DNA of 64,000 nucleotides, from the NCBI GenBank assembly GCA_022113835.1, contig JAILWY010000011.1:4402001-4466000 (forward strand), in the 5' to 3' direction. Shown here one piece after another: positions 26,111 through 37,864 of this stretch (the stretch's first letter is position 1; every line of letters starts with the position of its first letter). Source of the stretch: Atopsyche davidsoni. Taxonomy: Eukaryota > Arthropoda > Insecta > Trichoptera > Hydrobiosidae. A program made the translations under genes and the position numbers. The notes under the pieces are model-generated. The model had not been told where the DNA came from, did no database searches, and saw only the letters and a list, made by a program, of their open reading frames with translations.

Positions 26111-26279
26111 TACTTTGATTTTTCCCCGGACAATCAGCTGCGGTAAGCTATATTTATTATTGCGAAAAATATGATACCTTAAGTTTTTTTACCACTATCA
26201 AGAGTTCTTATTTTTATCAATTGTAAATAATTTTTATAACAACCAAAGCAAGTTTATTTACGTCAGTTTGGAATTCATC

Positions 26280-26350
26280 AACCATGACGGAGATCGAACC
26301 GAGAGATTCATAATCAAGAATTATCGGACTGACAATTGAGCCAACAAGCC
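26280..26350 (-). repeat. tRNA-Lys-like sequence (SINE head or tRNA pseudogene)
   Basis: On the minus strand TGGCTCAATTGTCAG matches the RNA polymerase III A box, and GGTTCGATCTC matches the B box, at normal spacing. Between them a stem GATAA/TTATG with 7-base loop TTCTTGA puts CTT in the anticodon position. The anticodon stem has a mismatch and the acceptor stem does not close, so it is not a working tRNA gene. It lies 170 bases from the LINE remnant. Confidence 0.5.
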
Positions 26351-26429
26351 AACTGATGATTTAATTTCCATAAATAACAATCGATCGTGCATTTGCTTAT
26401 TGAATATATTGTAATGCTTAAGTGCACGT

Positions 26430-26524
26430 CACGTGTCAGTTATCTGTACGGAGTTTTGATCGCACTCGACTTTCACTTCTGATGTTCGGAATTATTGTCT
26501 GATTGCGGTTCCCGAGAGCACGTG
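26430..26524. promoter_or_regulatory. Two CACGTG E-boxes
   Basis: CACGTG at 26430-26435 and 26519-26524 in a G+C-richer stretch (26420-26550) that also holds GTGTACAC and ATGCGCGT. It may be a bHLH-bound element; chance occurrence is possible. Confidence 0.3.
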
Positions 26525-27026
26525 CGGCGTGTGTACACATGCGCGTACTTTTATTATCTCAATATTTCTGTGTAATTGTAGACTGACTGATTAAGGTATT
26601 TGTTTGCAAAATTGCTCGTAGGCGGGGCCTGCTCAACAGGGACGGACTGGAGGAGGAAATGAATTAAAAACGTGATTCAATTATTTACGACAATCTGGAT
26701 ATAAATAATTTCATATACAGTAAGTAATAAAATTATTCATCGGATTTTTTCAAAATGATCGACATATAACGAAATATTTCAATCAAGTGTTATTGAAAAG
26801 TAGCGTAGGGACTTTAAATCTGCGTTGTGAATGAAATAGAAAATATATTTTTTACTCAAAATTTAAACCTACCTATGCTAAGCTAAGCTGATTCTACCTA
26901 TTTCACGAATATTTAGATATAAATCGAATCTAGATCACGCGAAAGCACATCCATGTGCTGAAACATTCGCTTCACTGTCTGCGGGCACGCCGGTGGAAGG
27001 GTTGAGTCACTGGGCTGCGATACGAT

Positions 27027-27048
27027 GGGTTGGGGGGGAGGGTGAGGG
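27027..27048 (+). other. G-quadruplex motif
   Basis: GGGTTGGGGGGGAGGGTGAGGG has four G3+ runs with loops of one to three bases. It lies in a small G+C-richer island (26960-27050) with no coding frame. Confidence 0.75.
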
Positions 27049-30000
27049 CTTGAAATTCAGCTTTCCTAATACCAAAACTCTTATTAAGTAGTTTCGACAA
27101 TCGCTTCTCATATTAACTAAATTTATATTCTTTGATATTTCAATGATAATATTTACCTCTAGTCATCGAAATATTCTTAGCTTATTTATTAAATCATAAT
27201 TTCGCATCATATGTTCTAAAATTTTTATTAAACATTGCTTCAATTGTTAACGTTTCCTTTTAAATGGTTATAGTTCAAAGTAGACGATGGCGCCTCAGGC
27301 TCATAAATGTACTATTTTATTCTTGACGTTTTGATGCCATCTTGAGATTCGTTTTTTATTTTATTCACTTTCAGAAGACTGGTGGTAGAGATGAGACTTC
27401 CCAGCACCTTTGCTTGCGGACGAATTTCTTAGTTATTTCAACTTATTTGAAAAAATACGAGAATATTTAAAGGAAAATTTTTCCTATGGTAATAACCTGT
27501 TTTTTCCCTCAGTTCAGATATCAAAAATTTAAACTAAATTAAAAATATTCAGATTACGTATGATTGAAAATAACGCTTAGACTAGCAGGAAGATGCTTCT
27601 GAATAAGTCTGGGTTAGCATCGACGTGTTCTAGCATAAAATTCATTATGGTAATGTTCTCATTGGTTGGCATAATATCGCCTGCATATTTTAAATAAAAC
27701 GAAAGCAATTGTTAACTCTTACTAAATATCTGTATTTTCATAAATACGAATTTATTATGCAAAGTATCACATTTTAACTTGCGTATTTTAGATAAATTTA
27801 TGTTTTCCTTTGTTAAATTATAAAATATTTTTAAATAACACATGTCAATATTAAATTCCAAACAGATTACAACCATTTGTTGTAAATTAACTTTTTAAGG
27901 GCGTCTTACGAGATTACTATTTTTATGAAGACTTGATTGCCGTAATCACTTAGCCACTTGACTATTCATATTTTATGTTCAATCAAGTAATATTTCAAAT
28001 TAAACAAGTAGTTTCGTGAAAATATATATATTCGTTCATAAAACACGCTACATCAATTTATTTTCTATTTGTACATATTATTTTGCAAAATGGCTGAAAT
28101 TTCCAGTTACTTGCTAATTGACGATATCGCACACCCAAATAAAGGCACGCCCCTGCCTGCCGCTCCCACTGCCTGGCTTCGAGTCCTACCCTGCGCAGCC
28201 TATGAAGTCATAGACAGTCGTGCCTCTGACAGACTAATAATCATCGTTACAATTTCTTATGATATTATAAACCTTAAATAAAAGCGCGCGATCAAATTAC
28301 GGCCCATTCTCTACACTTATTAACTACAACAAAAAACATTTCTATCAAATTCGCTTTTTATAAATATATCTTCCGTGTGTCTGATAATCTGATTGTTGTT
28401 TGTTATACAGGTATTACTTTTGCAATACCAAATAAAAATATCCAGGAGATACTTTTAAAAGCAAAAGAACTTTCACTGTCTCAGTGATAAAAAATCTTGT
28501 GAATGATTTACTTTTATTTTTTTTTTTTACTGAGTTTGATTTATTTTTAAGTGTTCACTGCTGACAAACATGTATATATCGGATTACGTCACTTCTATTA
28601 TTTAGTGAATTTGGTATCTATACGAGGGCATCAATGATAAATGTGCTGAGTGTTCTAGGTCGCTAAACCTTTATTAAAATTATTTTATGTATGTGCATGG
28701 ATCGTTATGCGGCCGCGCACTCAATTATTAAAAAAGAAAAAAAACCCAGACGAGATCATTAGAAATTACAATTGTTTTTGCGGTAGCTCGCAGACAGATT
28801 GGTATAGCAAAATTCAATTACAAACAGATTATGATTTTGAAAGTATAATAAGGTGCCTTGGTTCACAGCATTATATCACTAACAAAATCAGATATACTTT
28901 ATCTAATGATTTGGCTACCAGAGGATAACAAAGTCTAAAATTATACAGAATGTGCATAGTTAAAATACTGCAATTAAATTAAATGAACATAATTTCATAG
29001 TACTTTTTAATTTATAAAAAAATAAGGAAATCTTAAATACATAAGACCATTAGAGAGTTGATCATTTGAACTTTTTTTTTATATTTAACATTTCATAAGT
29101 TTTGAGATTAATGCTTTTAATTTTTTTTGAACATTGTTTTTTTTTTTTAATTCCTTATTACAAAAGCATCTGTAATAAAGTAAATTAATTTAATTTGGAC
29201 TGAAATGAAATCGAAATTTGTGTCGTCATTTATTTAACAATGTCTTTAATACTAAATTTAAAAAATCTATTGTCTTGTTTAACTACAGAAACAATAAAAA
29301 AAATCGGTATTTTTTATAAATAGATGTATAAAGGTTTCGATAAGAAATTAAAAAAGAGTACCCTTGCAATAAAACTCTTTAGGTAGTACTTTGGATTAAC
29401 TTTCATTTTGAAAATTGTCTTTGCTTTGGAGAAAAATTACCAATATTGCATACAAAATCTTTTCATTTTTACAAATATCCAATAAATTAATAATTTTAAT
29501 TCAAATATGTTTCGGAAATATAAATACTCGCACAATAAAAAAAAACTACCTTTCCTTTTCTGTTTGTATTCTTGAACACTTAAGCGTCCATCCAGAGAAG
29601 GTTCCACAAGCGAAAGTGGTCTCTGAAAGCAGACCGGGGAGGAAGTCCTCAGGCTTGCCAGCTTTATTTCCCGAGATCCCCGCTCCGTTTCCAATCAAAC
29701 AGGATAATAAAATTTCAATTAGACCACACTCTCCGTGCGGGTCCTAATTAATTTTTCAGGACCCGAGAGCTCGTAGGAGGCCGAGGACGCCCCAACACTC
29801 CCTGGCAGTATTTAAATAATAATTAAAAATTGAGCTGCTAATTATCGGCTTTTGTTGGAAACCAAAACCTTGCAAATGTCAGAATGGTAATGAAAAAGGA
29901 ATTTTTTATGTTTCTTTACTTAGTATGGTGCGACTGTAATTTCAAATCATTGACATTTTCATAAAGGCTTCCGTATTGGACAACATACCTGTCGTTTCGT

Positions 30001-30299
30001 AATAATAATTGCCTTTTTTCTATTCCAAGTTTGTTTATCTTTTTTCAAGTAACTATTTATTATTTCAATGATTTTTAAAAAACCTTTGGAGTGCATTATT
30101 ATAAAATAATCTAAATTCAAAAAAATTGGTGTTTGTCTAGTTTGAATCTACTTTTTTTACAAAAAGCTTTCACATATTGTTATTGTGTGCATTTTATTTG
30201 AATCTTTATATTATAGATATTTTCGGTTAAAAAAATTCAACGCTTCCGATACATAATAATAATAATATTTTTTAACAAAAGAAACCATATAATCTCTTC
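27049..30299. other. Gene-free A+T-rich sequence
   Basis: Includes the island at 29.6 kb. A G+C-richer patch at 28140-28210 (GCCTGCCGCTCCCACTGCC) has an unrecognised 70-codon frame. Confidence 0.55.
29580..29830. other. G+C-richer island, possible enhancer
   Basis: CAAGCGAAAGTGGTCTCTGA and GACCGGGGAGGAAGTCC lead to TTTTTCAGGACCCGAGAGCT, then ATTTAAATAATAATTAAAAA with several TAATTA-type homeodomain sites and CTAATTATCGGC. An acceptor-like CAG is present at 29759, but the sequence after it stops in all frames within the A+T-rich part. Probably regulatory if functional. Confidence 0.3.
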
Positions 30300-30575
30300 G
30301 AGTAGTATATAATGATACTCAGACACAACGTTATACCATAGTGTGTTATATCAGGACTATAGGACACTTACTCTTCTACCGTGACATCTCTATGAGCATT
30401 ATACAATGACATTCGAACATATACGATTAGACCATCTCTGTAAGGGTAAAACCTGAACAGTTCCTATTATACAGGGACATCTCTTTGAGTGATAGGCTAA
30501 GACACTCGGACACATATTGTTACATTATACCACTACATCTCTTTAAGCTTTACACCAGGTCACAGTGTACGGGGG
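30300..30575. repeat. Degenerate tandem array, about 60-bp period
   Basis: The phrase (G)ACATCTCT(A/T)TGAG, and variants of it, recurs near 30385, 30433, 30478 and 30535. It alternates with GACACTCGGACACATAT-like blocks (30320, 30407, 30493). Units are diverged and of uneven length. An old satellite or a decayed minisatellite; no gene. Confidence 0.5.
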
Positions 30576-31284
30576 TGGCTCTACCTCGCTTCTAATCTGG
30601 AATATCCAATCAAGCCTTGGCCCCGGCCAGTGTCCGCAGTGTAACTATTCTTTCACAGCTGCTGAATAATTCATGCACTGCTTGCCATGACTCGACCTTT
30701 CTTTATCCACACCTGCCCGCGCTCCGCCCATTCTAACCGAGAATAGTTCAAAATATTTTCTAATTCATTTAAATATTTTTCTTTTGACGCTAAAAAATAA
30801 TAATTATCTCAAAACTTATTTTTTTTTTGGTAATTAAAAACAAAAGAAAAACATTCAAAACTAAAAATATAAATTGTAAAAAAAAAATACAATTTTTACC
30901 TAAAATTTATGATTTAATAGCTACAAAGTTGTGTTTATGAATAAATTTTTCATGAATAAGATTCTTTCTTATAATCTGTCCAAAACCAAACTAAAATTTT
31001 ATTGTATTTTTTTAAGTATTTTAGTTGAACGAATTCTCTTTATCTTCTACAACCTATATCGTGATTGTATATATAATATACTAGCGGATACCCGGCGTGT
31101 GCTACTACGCTAAAAAATAAATACATTTATTTTATTTGTTCGAAAAAAGGAAATTTTGTTTTTTATTAACTTTTTTATCTTAATGCTAGCAGATAAACAA
31201 TATATTGAGTTTTTTCGGTAGGTGTGTAAACAAAGATTTTTCGGATTTGATTTTGATTGTGGCTTCGATTAACTACGTGGCGAT

Positions 31285-32158
31285 AGTTTTTTAACAGCAA
31301 GTCTTGTTCCGTTGCACAATTTAGGTGGATCTAAGTTGCGAATGAGCATCTACGGTGAACCAACTTTTAAAATTTGTGGTTGCATTTCAGATGGTTCCAA
31401 ATAGTTAAAAATCTCTATTGGATAGTTGACTCTATTTTGGAACTTCATTATACAGCAATGTTTTCACAAAGTTATTGTAGCTTTGCTCCTCGTTCTTCGA
31501 CATTTTTTTTTCAGTAAAATAATCACGTTGACCGTTTTCTAAATAAACAGCAAGATGTTGAACAGTTGGATATCATTTGTGAATACTGAAACCAAGAATT
31601 CAGCAGATAGCATATTTGCATATGTACTCTTCAATAGTAATATCAACGTTTCTTACTTTAATGGTGGTGGTGAATCCTCCATCTTCTGGCTTTCGTCGTC
31701 TGTATTTTGGATATCCATCCTCACCAAGAATTGTATCTCCGAATGTTTTCCAAAAAAATGCTTGGACAACGCTGTGTTCCCAGAAACGTAGCTTGTAAGT
31801 GGATCAGGTGGCTCATCGGCCCAATTTCAACATTCGGATGATTACTGTCGTCGCAGTCTTTGTCACAATTGAATGCCGCCATCTGAAAATCGATTCTTTG
31901 TCTCGATTGAGCCGCTCGTATCGATTACCTTTAAGCCTGTTTTCGTGTTGTCGAGAAGTTTCAGCAGCTCTGATTCGAACTTGTTCTAAACGTGCTTCAT
32001 GTTGTTCTGGTGTTTCTACAGCTCTTGACTTGCCGCTCTCTCAACATATTTGACTCTGTACGCACTTTTCGTTTTCCGGCAGTTTTGGTTGCTCTTTCGG
32101 CTCTTTTTCGTTTCGCATCTGCTGTATTTTTTCCAATTGCAGTTCTTTTCGGTGGCAT
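31285..32158 (-). pseudogene. Helitron Rep/Pif1-helicase pseudogene
   Basis: The start is the ATG at 32158-32156, giving MPPKRTAIGKNTADAKRKRA, a basic Arg/Lys/Ala-rich N terminus typical of animal Helitron proteins. Downstream scraps follow in family order but in different frames. About 31702-31660 encodes YRRRKPEDGGFTTTIKVRN. About 31628-31605 has a short EEYICKYA-like piece. About 31570-31511 encodes HLAVYLENGQRDYFTE. About 31470 encodes FVKTLLYNEVPK. About 31345-31285 encodes RNLDPPKLCNGTRLAVKK, the conserved C-terminal helicase signature. Most of the Rep catalytic region and the central helicase motifs are missing, so about 870 bases stand in for a gene normally several kilobases long. 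Stops interrupt every frame. The family identity rests on these peptide blocks; the exact deletion points are not determined. Confidence 0.82.
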
Positions 32159-32574
32159 TTTTTGATATATATATATTTTTGATAACCACAAATGATAAAA
32201 CTCCCTGTTGTGAATGACAGATAGTGATTTTGTTTTATGCGCGATCTTCACAATGTTTTTTTTTCAATTTTTTTGCGAGGAACGATGTCCTCTTTACAGA
32301 TGTTGAAAATTTTTGTATGAAAAATATCGAAAATCGACCTAATTCTGTTCTGTAATTTCGGTGTTTTTTTTTTGTGGCAGCCTATAACGGCAACTTCATA
32401 CTAATATTTACAAACATCAATATCAGTGTTTCTTACATACAATCTTATCAACACGGAAAGCTGGCGATTCTAGTCACAAAATACAAAAATAAAAATGAAG
32501 GAACCTCTACACCATAGTCATTTATTCTCATTAAAGATGAAAGAAACGAAAACATGTATCACAGTACAATATTT

Positions 32575-32580
32575 TTTATT
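32575..32580 (-). promoter_or_regulatory. AATAAA poly(A) signal of the relic gene
   Basis: On the minus strand AATAAA lies 83 bases past the stop codon at 32663, in an A+T-rich stretch that reads as a 3' UTR. No poly(A) tail follows, so the segment looks like captured genomic DNA and not a retrocopy. Confidence 0.4.
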
Positions 32581-32662
32581 AAAAAAAAAGTTAACATGAA
32601 TGCACAACACTTGTAAGATAAAAATAAAACAAAAAGTTTACAGCAGTTCAAACGTATTAATA

Positions 32663-33511
32663 CTAAAATGACCTGTTACAGTTCCTTCGCTTTCGAAACC
32701 TCTTTCTGTAATTGAGAGACTTAGCACAAAGAGAGCCCCAACGCCTCACTCTTCGTCTGCCGTACCTTCGGCAATATCCTGGCAAAGTTCTAAGCATTCT
32801 TCGACGGGTCACGTCTTGTTTGACGAAACAGTCGGGTTTTGCACGTTTTGATGCACGTAAGCAAATAATCTTTTAGTGGCCAACTAGAGCGATGGCACTT
32901 TTTCTACTGACAGTTGATTGCCAATTGGCATTTTTTTTTTTACAGCTATATCTTTGACAATCGTTATTTTTTTTTTCTCTTACAAGAATTGTTGCTCTTT
33001 TTTTGACAGCTTGTTCTTGAACAGCTCAATTTTGTTTTTCGAGACCCATTTTTGCATCTTTTAAGTCGTTTTTTTGTGCATTCTTCTAGTACATGGACAT
33101 CGAGAATTTTGACATCGTGCACATGAACACCGAGAGGATGGGCATCGAGAGCATGGGCATCGAGAACATGGGCATCGAGAGCATGGGCATCGAGAGCATG
33201 GGCATCGAGAGCGAGCTCTTTTGGCTGGTGGTTTTGAAGATGATAGTAAAGAAGGAAGAGTTGGTGGTCGTTTAGGAAGGGTAGATTTTGGAATCGGAGA
33301 TGGTGAGCCTGAGGGGGTTATTGGTTTTGATGGTGGTGCTGAAGGAGGTGTAGATTGAGACGGTTTGGGTTGAATTTGTTGAGTTGGTTTTTGAAGAGAC
33401 TTAGACATAGTTTGAGGCACTGGATTACCGGCAGAAGAAGATGGCTTTAGGAGGAGCAGTAGGTGTCTGATTTGATTATGACGGTGGAGTCTCCGGAGTA
33501 GAAGGCTGCAT
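32663..33511 (-). pseudogene. Pro-rich then Cys/Arg/Lys-rich gene relic inside the Helitron
   Basis: The reading starts at a possible ATG (33511, MQPSTPETPPS) and ends at a stop at 32665-32663. The N-terminal part is rich in Pro, Ser, Thr and Gln (QKPTQQIQPKPSQSTPPSAP). Next comes AKRARSRCPCSRCPC, followed by repeated Cys-Pro-Cys-Ser-Arg units, then Lys/Cys-rich stretches (KRCKNG, SCSRTSCQKK, SCKRKK). The end is very basic (GRRRVRRWGS, YRKRFRKRRNCNRSF). One frame is not kept: there are stops or frameshifts near 33470, near 33063 and at poly(A) runs near 32990 and 32940. Composition carries on across the breaks, which suggests a decayed gene rather than chance. The mix resembles sperm nuclear basic (protamine-like) or Mst-type testis proteins, but that is inference from composition only. 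It does not look like any standard Helitron protein. An intron or alternative start could change the N terminus. Confidence 0.45.
33093..33212. repeat. 15-bp minisatellite coding Cys-Pro-Cys-Ser-Arg
   Basis: Eight 15-base units lie head to tail. The last five (from 33138) follow ATGGGCATCGAGAGC almost exactly, and the first three are diverged. On the minus strand, in the relic gene's frame, each unit reads as Cys-Pro-Cys-Ser-Arg. The unit length is a multiple of three, so expansion kept the frame. Confidence 0.85.
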
Positions 33512-34173
33512 GCAATTTCACTAAATGATATAGTTATACTTAAATAAGCAAATTTCACAAGAAAAATTTTTCAAACCTTATGAGGCCAAGAAGCTTTTGT
33601 TTTCTGTCAAATACGAAAATTCAAATATGTCGACATAGACAATAAACTTGTTTCTAAACTAAAACCATGATAATCTAACCTATTGAATAATCAAACTCGA
33701 AGATAAAATATATTGTCAGAATTTATTTATTTAAATGGTTTTGTGATAACCTGTGTTTTAAATATTACGTTTTTAATATTTTTTAATAAAAAAATTGGAA
33801 CATAATTGTTGAATAAAGGTTTTTATTTTTTTGAAATGATTTTTTATTTATTTATATAAAGGTGTGAGAGCTTACGGCGCTGAATCGATATCATAAAAAC
33901 ATTCATTTGATCAATTACATTAATGGATTTTATAAATTTGATCTGATCGGTCAATATTATAGTTTTGAAAATATCTGATGTATCACATGTTAATTTAAAA
34001 GGTGTTTATTGCTGAATTCTATACGAATAAATATAATTTTTTCTTAAATAATATAATAACTAATAAACCAGTATTTTTGCCTTTCAAATGAAACCGGTTT
34101 GGGGCACATCGGTTGAATGGTTTCAAAGCCTATAACGGATATAGAAACATCTTTTGTGTTTTATATATATAGA

Positions 34174-37100
34174 TTATTTATATAAAATGTATTGTACAGT
34201 TAATTGATTAAAATAGGGTACGCAATCAAAATATTAAAACTGCCATGAACTTAAATATTAATTTAAATACTTTTATATCAACATTCGCAGCCATAAAAGT
34301 TTTTTACATATATTAGCATTATTTTTTCATCCTTGGACTTTAATTACATAATAAAAAGTTTTTTATACATTCCAGAATGGCAGCACTGCGGCTATAAAAA
34401 GCCCAAAATATACACGAACTGATAATTATTGTTATATTTGATTTGCGGTGCGTGTGAACGCGACTTTACAATTTGTGGATTAAACTCCACGTAAATTTCA
34501 CCAATTGAGTGACGTCCTCATTAGAGTATGAACTCGCTTTTGAAATATAAATTGAGTAATCCTGAAACGCAACATTTCCAAATCAAGACTGATTTTACAG
34601 TATTCAAATCTAAATACGAAATCATCAGCGGAAGTAAATCTAAAAGCTTTTTATATTAACATGTAACCAGATTTTTTTTAAGACTGAAAAATACATGAAT
34701 AGCAGCCGCCGACAAAGCATTTTTGTATTTTATCGCTACGATCGGGAGACTTTTTACCTTAGATTCTTATGAATTTTTATTTCAACTGTATTTTGATGGT
34801 TAAGACTAAGTAAAACTGAGAGCTTTCCTTTTTTTACTTGAATAAATCTCGAGAACATAGTAGGTTTTTTTCTTGATAGGTAATTAATAGTTTCAAGCGA
34901 GTCGTGAATATTTAATAATTCAAAAAAATCCTCTTTCCATGTCTGAATGCATGAACGGACATCTCTAAAAAACTCGTTTTCCTGTAATTAACATATGTTT
35001 ACTATAGGATGAAAACTAATAATTTTTATGGGTGGATTCTTTTGATTTCCTAAAAATATCCTAGTTTATGATTTTACCGTTTGGATTGTTGTGTTTTTTA
35101 ATTTATTTTTCATTTATGTTTAGTACATATTATATTTGTATCAATTATATCATGAAATATTTATGGAACTATATCTTGATAATAAAAAAATACACAAGGA
35201 GTGCAAAGAGTTAATTTTAGATTCCATGTTACTTTTTGTCATCTTTATCGGTAAACGACAAAACCGTGAGGCTATTTAAACATCCGAGCGTACCTTCTCC
35301 GTGCGACGAGAACACAAACTGTAAATAAAAACTGAAAACGTAATGTGAAATATATCATTTTGTCACGATAGGTAAAAACTGGGTTCCACGGAGGCACGGC
35401 CGACTTCCATCCGAGAGCTGATCGTGACAACAATCGTTTATGAAACCCTAATAGCGTGCTCCCAAATATCAATTTTAGCTTATTCAAATCTACATTTTGC
35501 AATTGAAACGGATTGAAATTGCAAATATTGATTTTAGACTATTACCTGCTTGTTTATATTTAAAACTATCTATGATTGAACATCGCCACCACGACCAGTT
35601 CTTAAACCACTTCCAAAAATAAATTTATATGCATTGTATAGAATCGTTAAAAATATCAATTGTATAGAATATCAAACTCATTGACTTTTAAACATTACTT
35701 TTACATTACATCACGAACAATTTGTCGTTTGCTCCTTTCTGAATATTTTGCTCACTGTACACGTTGGCGAAACTAATCGCATTAAAATATAAATAGCGGA
35801 ACATCACTAAAAATATTTCTTGGAATTCTTTAATGTTTTTTCTGTGATAATTTTTGAATATGCTATACACGATAGCAGTTAGGTTGGTGGGAAAAAATTT
35901 AGTGGGTGAACGATGCGCAATCTCGAAGAAAATTGATGAAGCTTATAAGTAAAAAATGTGGAAACTATACGATAAAGACATTTTAAAGTTTCAATTTATA
36001 AGCGTATATCGAGAAACTTATGTGATTGCATAAGGAAAGTAATAAATATTTTTTTTTGTAGACACGATGCGTAGATCATTATGACAAATACCAAACAGAG
36101 ATATATATGCATGTAATAATTATAATATGTACGACCTGAATGAATACGTCTCAAGAGCGGCTCAGGAGCGTCTGAGAGTATAATGCCATTTAAATAATAA
36201 TACGTTGGCATACGTTTAACTCCCGAAAATTTATTCAAATTCACCCAGGCATAGCAGGGGGTGCCCTTCAGATGGGCTGGGTGCCTCGAAGGTATAACGG
36301 ATCAAAAGTATTCAATAATTACGCTCTGTCAATTATTCAATTTCGTGTGGGAATTAAGGAGAAAACTTTATCAACATATTGATAAAAAAAAACTACCAAA
36401 TTAATTACAATCATTGAACTTTCGTGGTCTAAGTAATTATAAAAAAAAAAACATTTGTAGGTTTATAACATTTCAATATGCATTTAACAATGTTCATTTT
36501 TGCTTTTTTTTTAAAATAAATATATTTTAAAATCTAGTCATAGATTTGATTGTACTTATTTACGAGAATGATAAAATTTATTAAATTTTATATTTAAAAT
36601 ATAAACGCTCTAGACTTTCAATGCCTGAAGCCCTTAAAAACCTAATCTTTTAGACATTGGCTATTTATATTTGTTGTATGACTGATATTTTTATTCTTTT
36701 TAAAAATCATATATAAATATTAAATTAAACAAATATTGACGAATTTAAAAGGGATAATAATAGTGTATGTCTATATATTTGCTTTTATAGAAAATAAGTA
36801 TTTAGCATGAATTTCACGAATTTTAATATTATTTAAATTGAATTTAAATATTACCAATGGATATTTTCAATAACACGAACTTAGACATTCAGTTAACTTT
36901 AATCCTGTAACAAAATTGGGCTTATTGTCTGCCAATAAAAGGTCAACTCTTATGCTGATACTCCAAATACAAAACAACTACAGAAAGTCTGCTTGGATGC
37001 AAAACAATCTCTTCAATTCGTTTACTCATATTTAATCCAATTTCCGTTTATTTGAAAGTTGGTGTAATTGAACCAGGTTTTATCCAAAAGTTTTAAACAG

Positions 37101-37321
37101 GCTTTGCTCTTAATGCTTTCAAATGTGGCACGAATTTTTATATATATGTTTATATCTAAATTGTTTTGTTTTGACTCCTGTTATAGCGTTATTTTTAAGG
37201 AAGTCATGAATACGATTATCGCTTAATTCGAAGAAGTGAGCTCTCTATTGAATGACTGAAATTCGGAAAGTTGTGCTGAAACCTTACGCCGAAAGTCGAA
37301 ACGAAAAATATTCCGCATTAC
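34174..37321. other. Gene-free A+T-rich sequence
   Basis: No repeats or exons recognised. A short G+C patch at 36244-36290 (GCAGGGGGTGCCC) is the only break in composition. Confidence 0.55.
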
Positions 37322-37467
37322 GAAATTCAATATTTTTGACAGGGAGTACTTGGTGGAATTCCATTTTAATATTTTTGAATAAAATACTTGAGTGATTTTC
37401 CACATTTTCGTTTTTATTAGTGACCGGTTTCGCCAACCTTTCACGTTGGCATTATCAAACAGAGTAA
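37322..37467 (-). mobile_element. Penelope-like repeat, copy 1
   Basis: On the minus strand this carries the block that recurs at 46564-46730: TGATAATGCC, a hairpin, GGCGAAACCGGTCACTAATA, then GTGGAAAATCACTCAAGTAT, AATGGAATTCCACCAAGTAC and CTGTCAAAAATATTGAATTT. The two copies match closely over about 140 bases. A hammerhead-like core followed by an A/T-rich body suggests the pseudo-LTR of a Penelope-like retroelement. No reverse transcriptase or GIY-YIG sequence is present, so the family assignment is inference. The same-frame peptide in both copies (MWKITQVFYSKILKWNS) comes from the shared DNA and is not evidence of a gene. Confidence 0.55.
37422..37458 (-). ncRNA. Hammerhead-like ribozyme core, copy 1
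   Basis: The minus strand reads TTGATAA, the same GCCAAC/GTTGGC stem with loop GTGAAAG, GAAACCGGTC. It is the same as the 46.6-kb core base for base in this segment. The upstream flank differs (ATATTACTCTG), so any stem I would be formed differently here. Confidence 0.35.
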
Positions 37468-37864
37468 TATTAATTCCAAAAATATTAATTCCGCATTACC
37501 TTCAAAACCTGGGTTAACAACAACTATGAATAGCCAATTAACCAGAAGATTATGAACATATTTATTTGTAGGTACTTTTTGTATTCTTTATAAGTAAAAG
37601 TACTAACGAACATAAACGTTTGAAATCTACTAGCTATATTGTTTTGTTTTAATATGTAGTATTTCAAATTTAACCCATCTGTCGGAAACTAGCCTGGGTA
37701 CATGAAATATTGAACTTTTCTTTTACCATTTTGCCCTATAGTGTTGATTTTCATAAATCATTCGATCATGCCCATCCCTAATCTAAGCCTCTTTCAAAAA
37801 CCTAAAAATAAAACTGTGTGTCGCCCGAAAGGAATTTTCAGTAATATTTGTTCTATTTACGTGG

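Larger units (their letters stand above)
31081..34173 (-). mobile_element. Helitron, internally deleted, carrying extra sequence
   Basis: On the minus strand the element begins with TC in TCTATATATATAAAACAC (34173 downward) and ends with CTAG (31084-31081). It is preceded by A and followed by T, the standard Helitron insertion between A and T. The sequence just before the end (CGCCGGGTATCCGCTAG) resembles arthropod Helitron 3' ends. Inside, reading from 32158 towards 31285, there are broken but recognisable pieces of the Helitron Rep/helicase protein. Between the 5' end and that gene lies about 1.5-2 kb unlike a usual Helitron leader, including a separate gene relic. Helitrons move as rolling-circle elements and make no target duplication, and none is seen here. 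This copy cannot encode a working transposase, because it has stops, frameshifts and large internal deletions. The termini and the protein scraps agree in strand and order, so the call is firm. Confidence 0.88.

Noticed and set aside
29437..29747. 110-codon plus and 85-codon minus frames
   Set aside because: Overlapping opposite frames in a mixed-composition block; neither resembles a known protein.
31555..32053. Three plus-strand frames of 60-84 codons
   Set aside because: They are antisense shadows of the Helitron Rep/helicase pseudogene.
37223..37444. 73-codon minus frame matching a peptide at 46.6 kb
   Set aside because: The match reflects a shared repeat in DNA, including the ribozyme-like core; no known protein domain.
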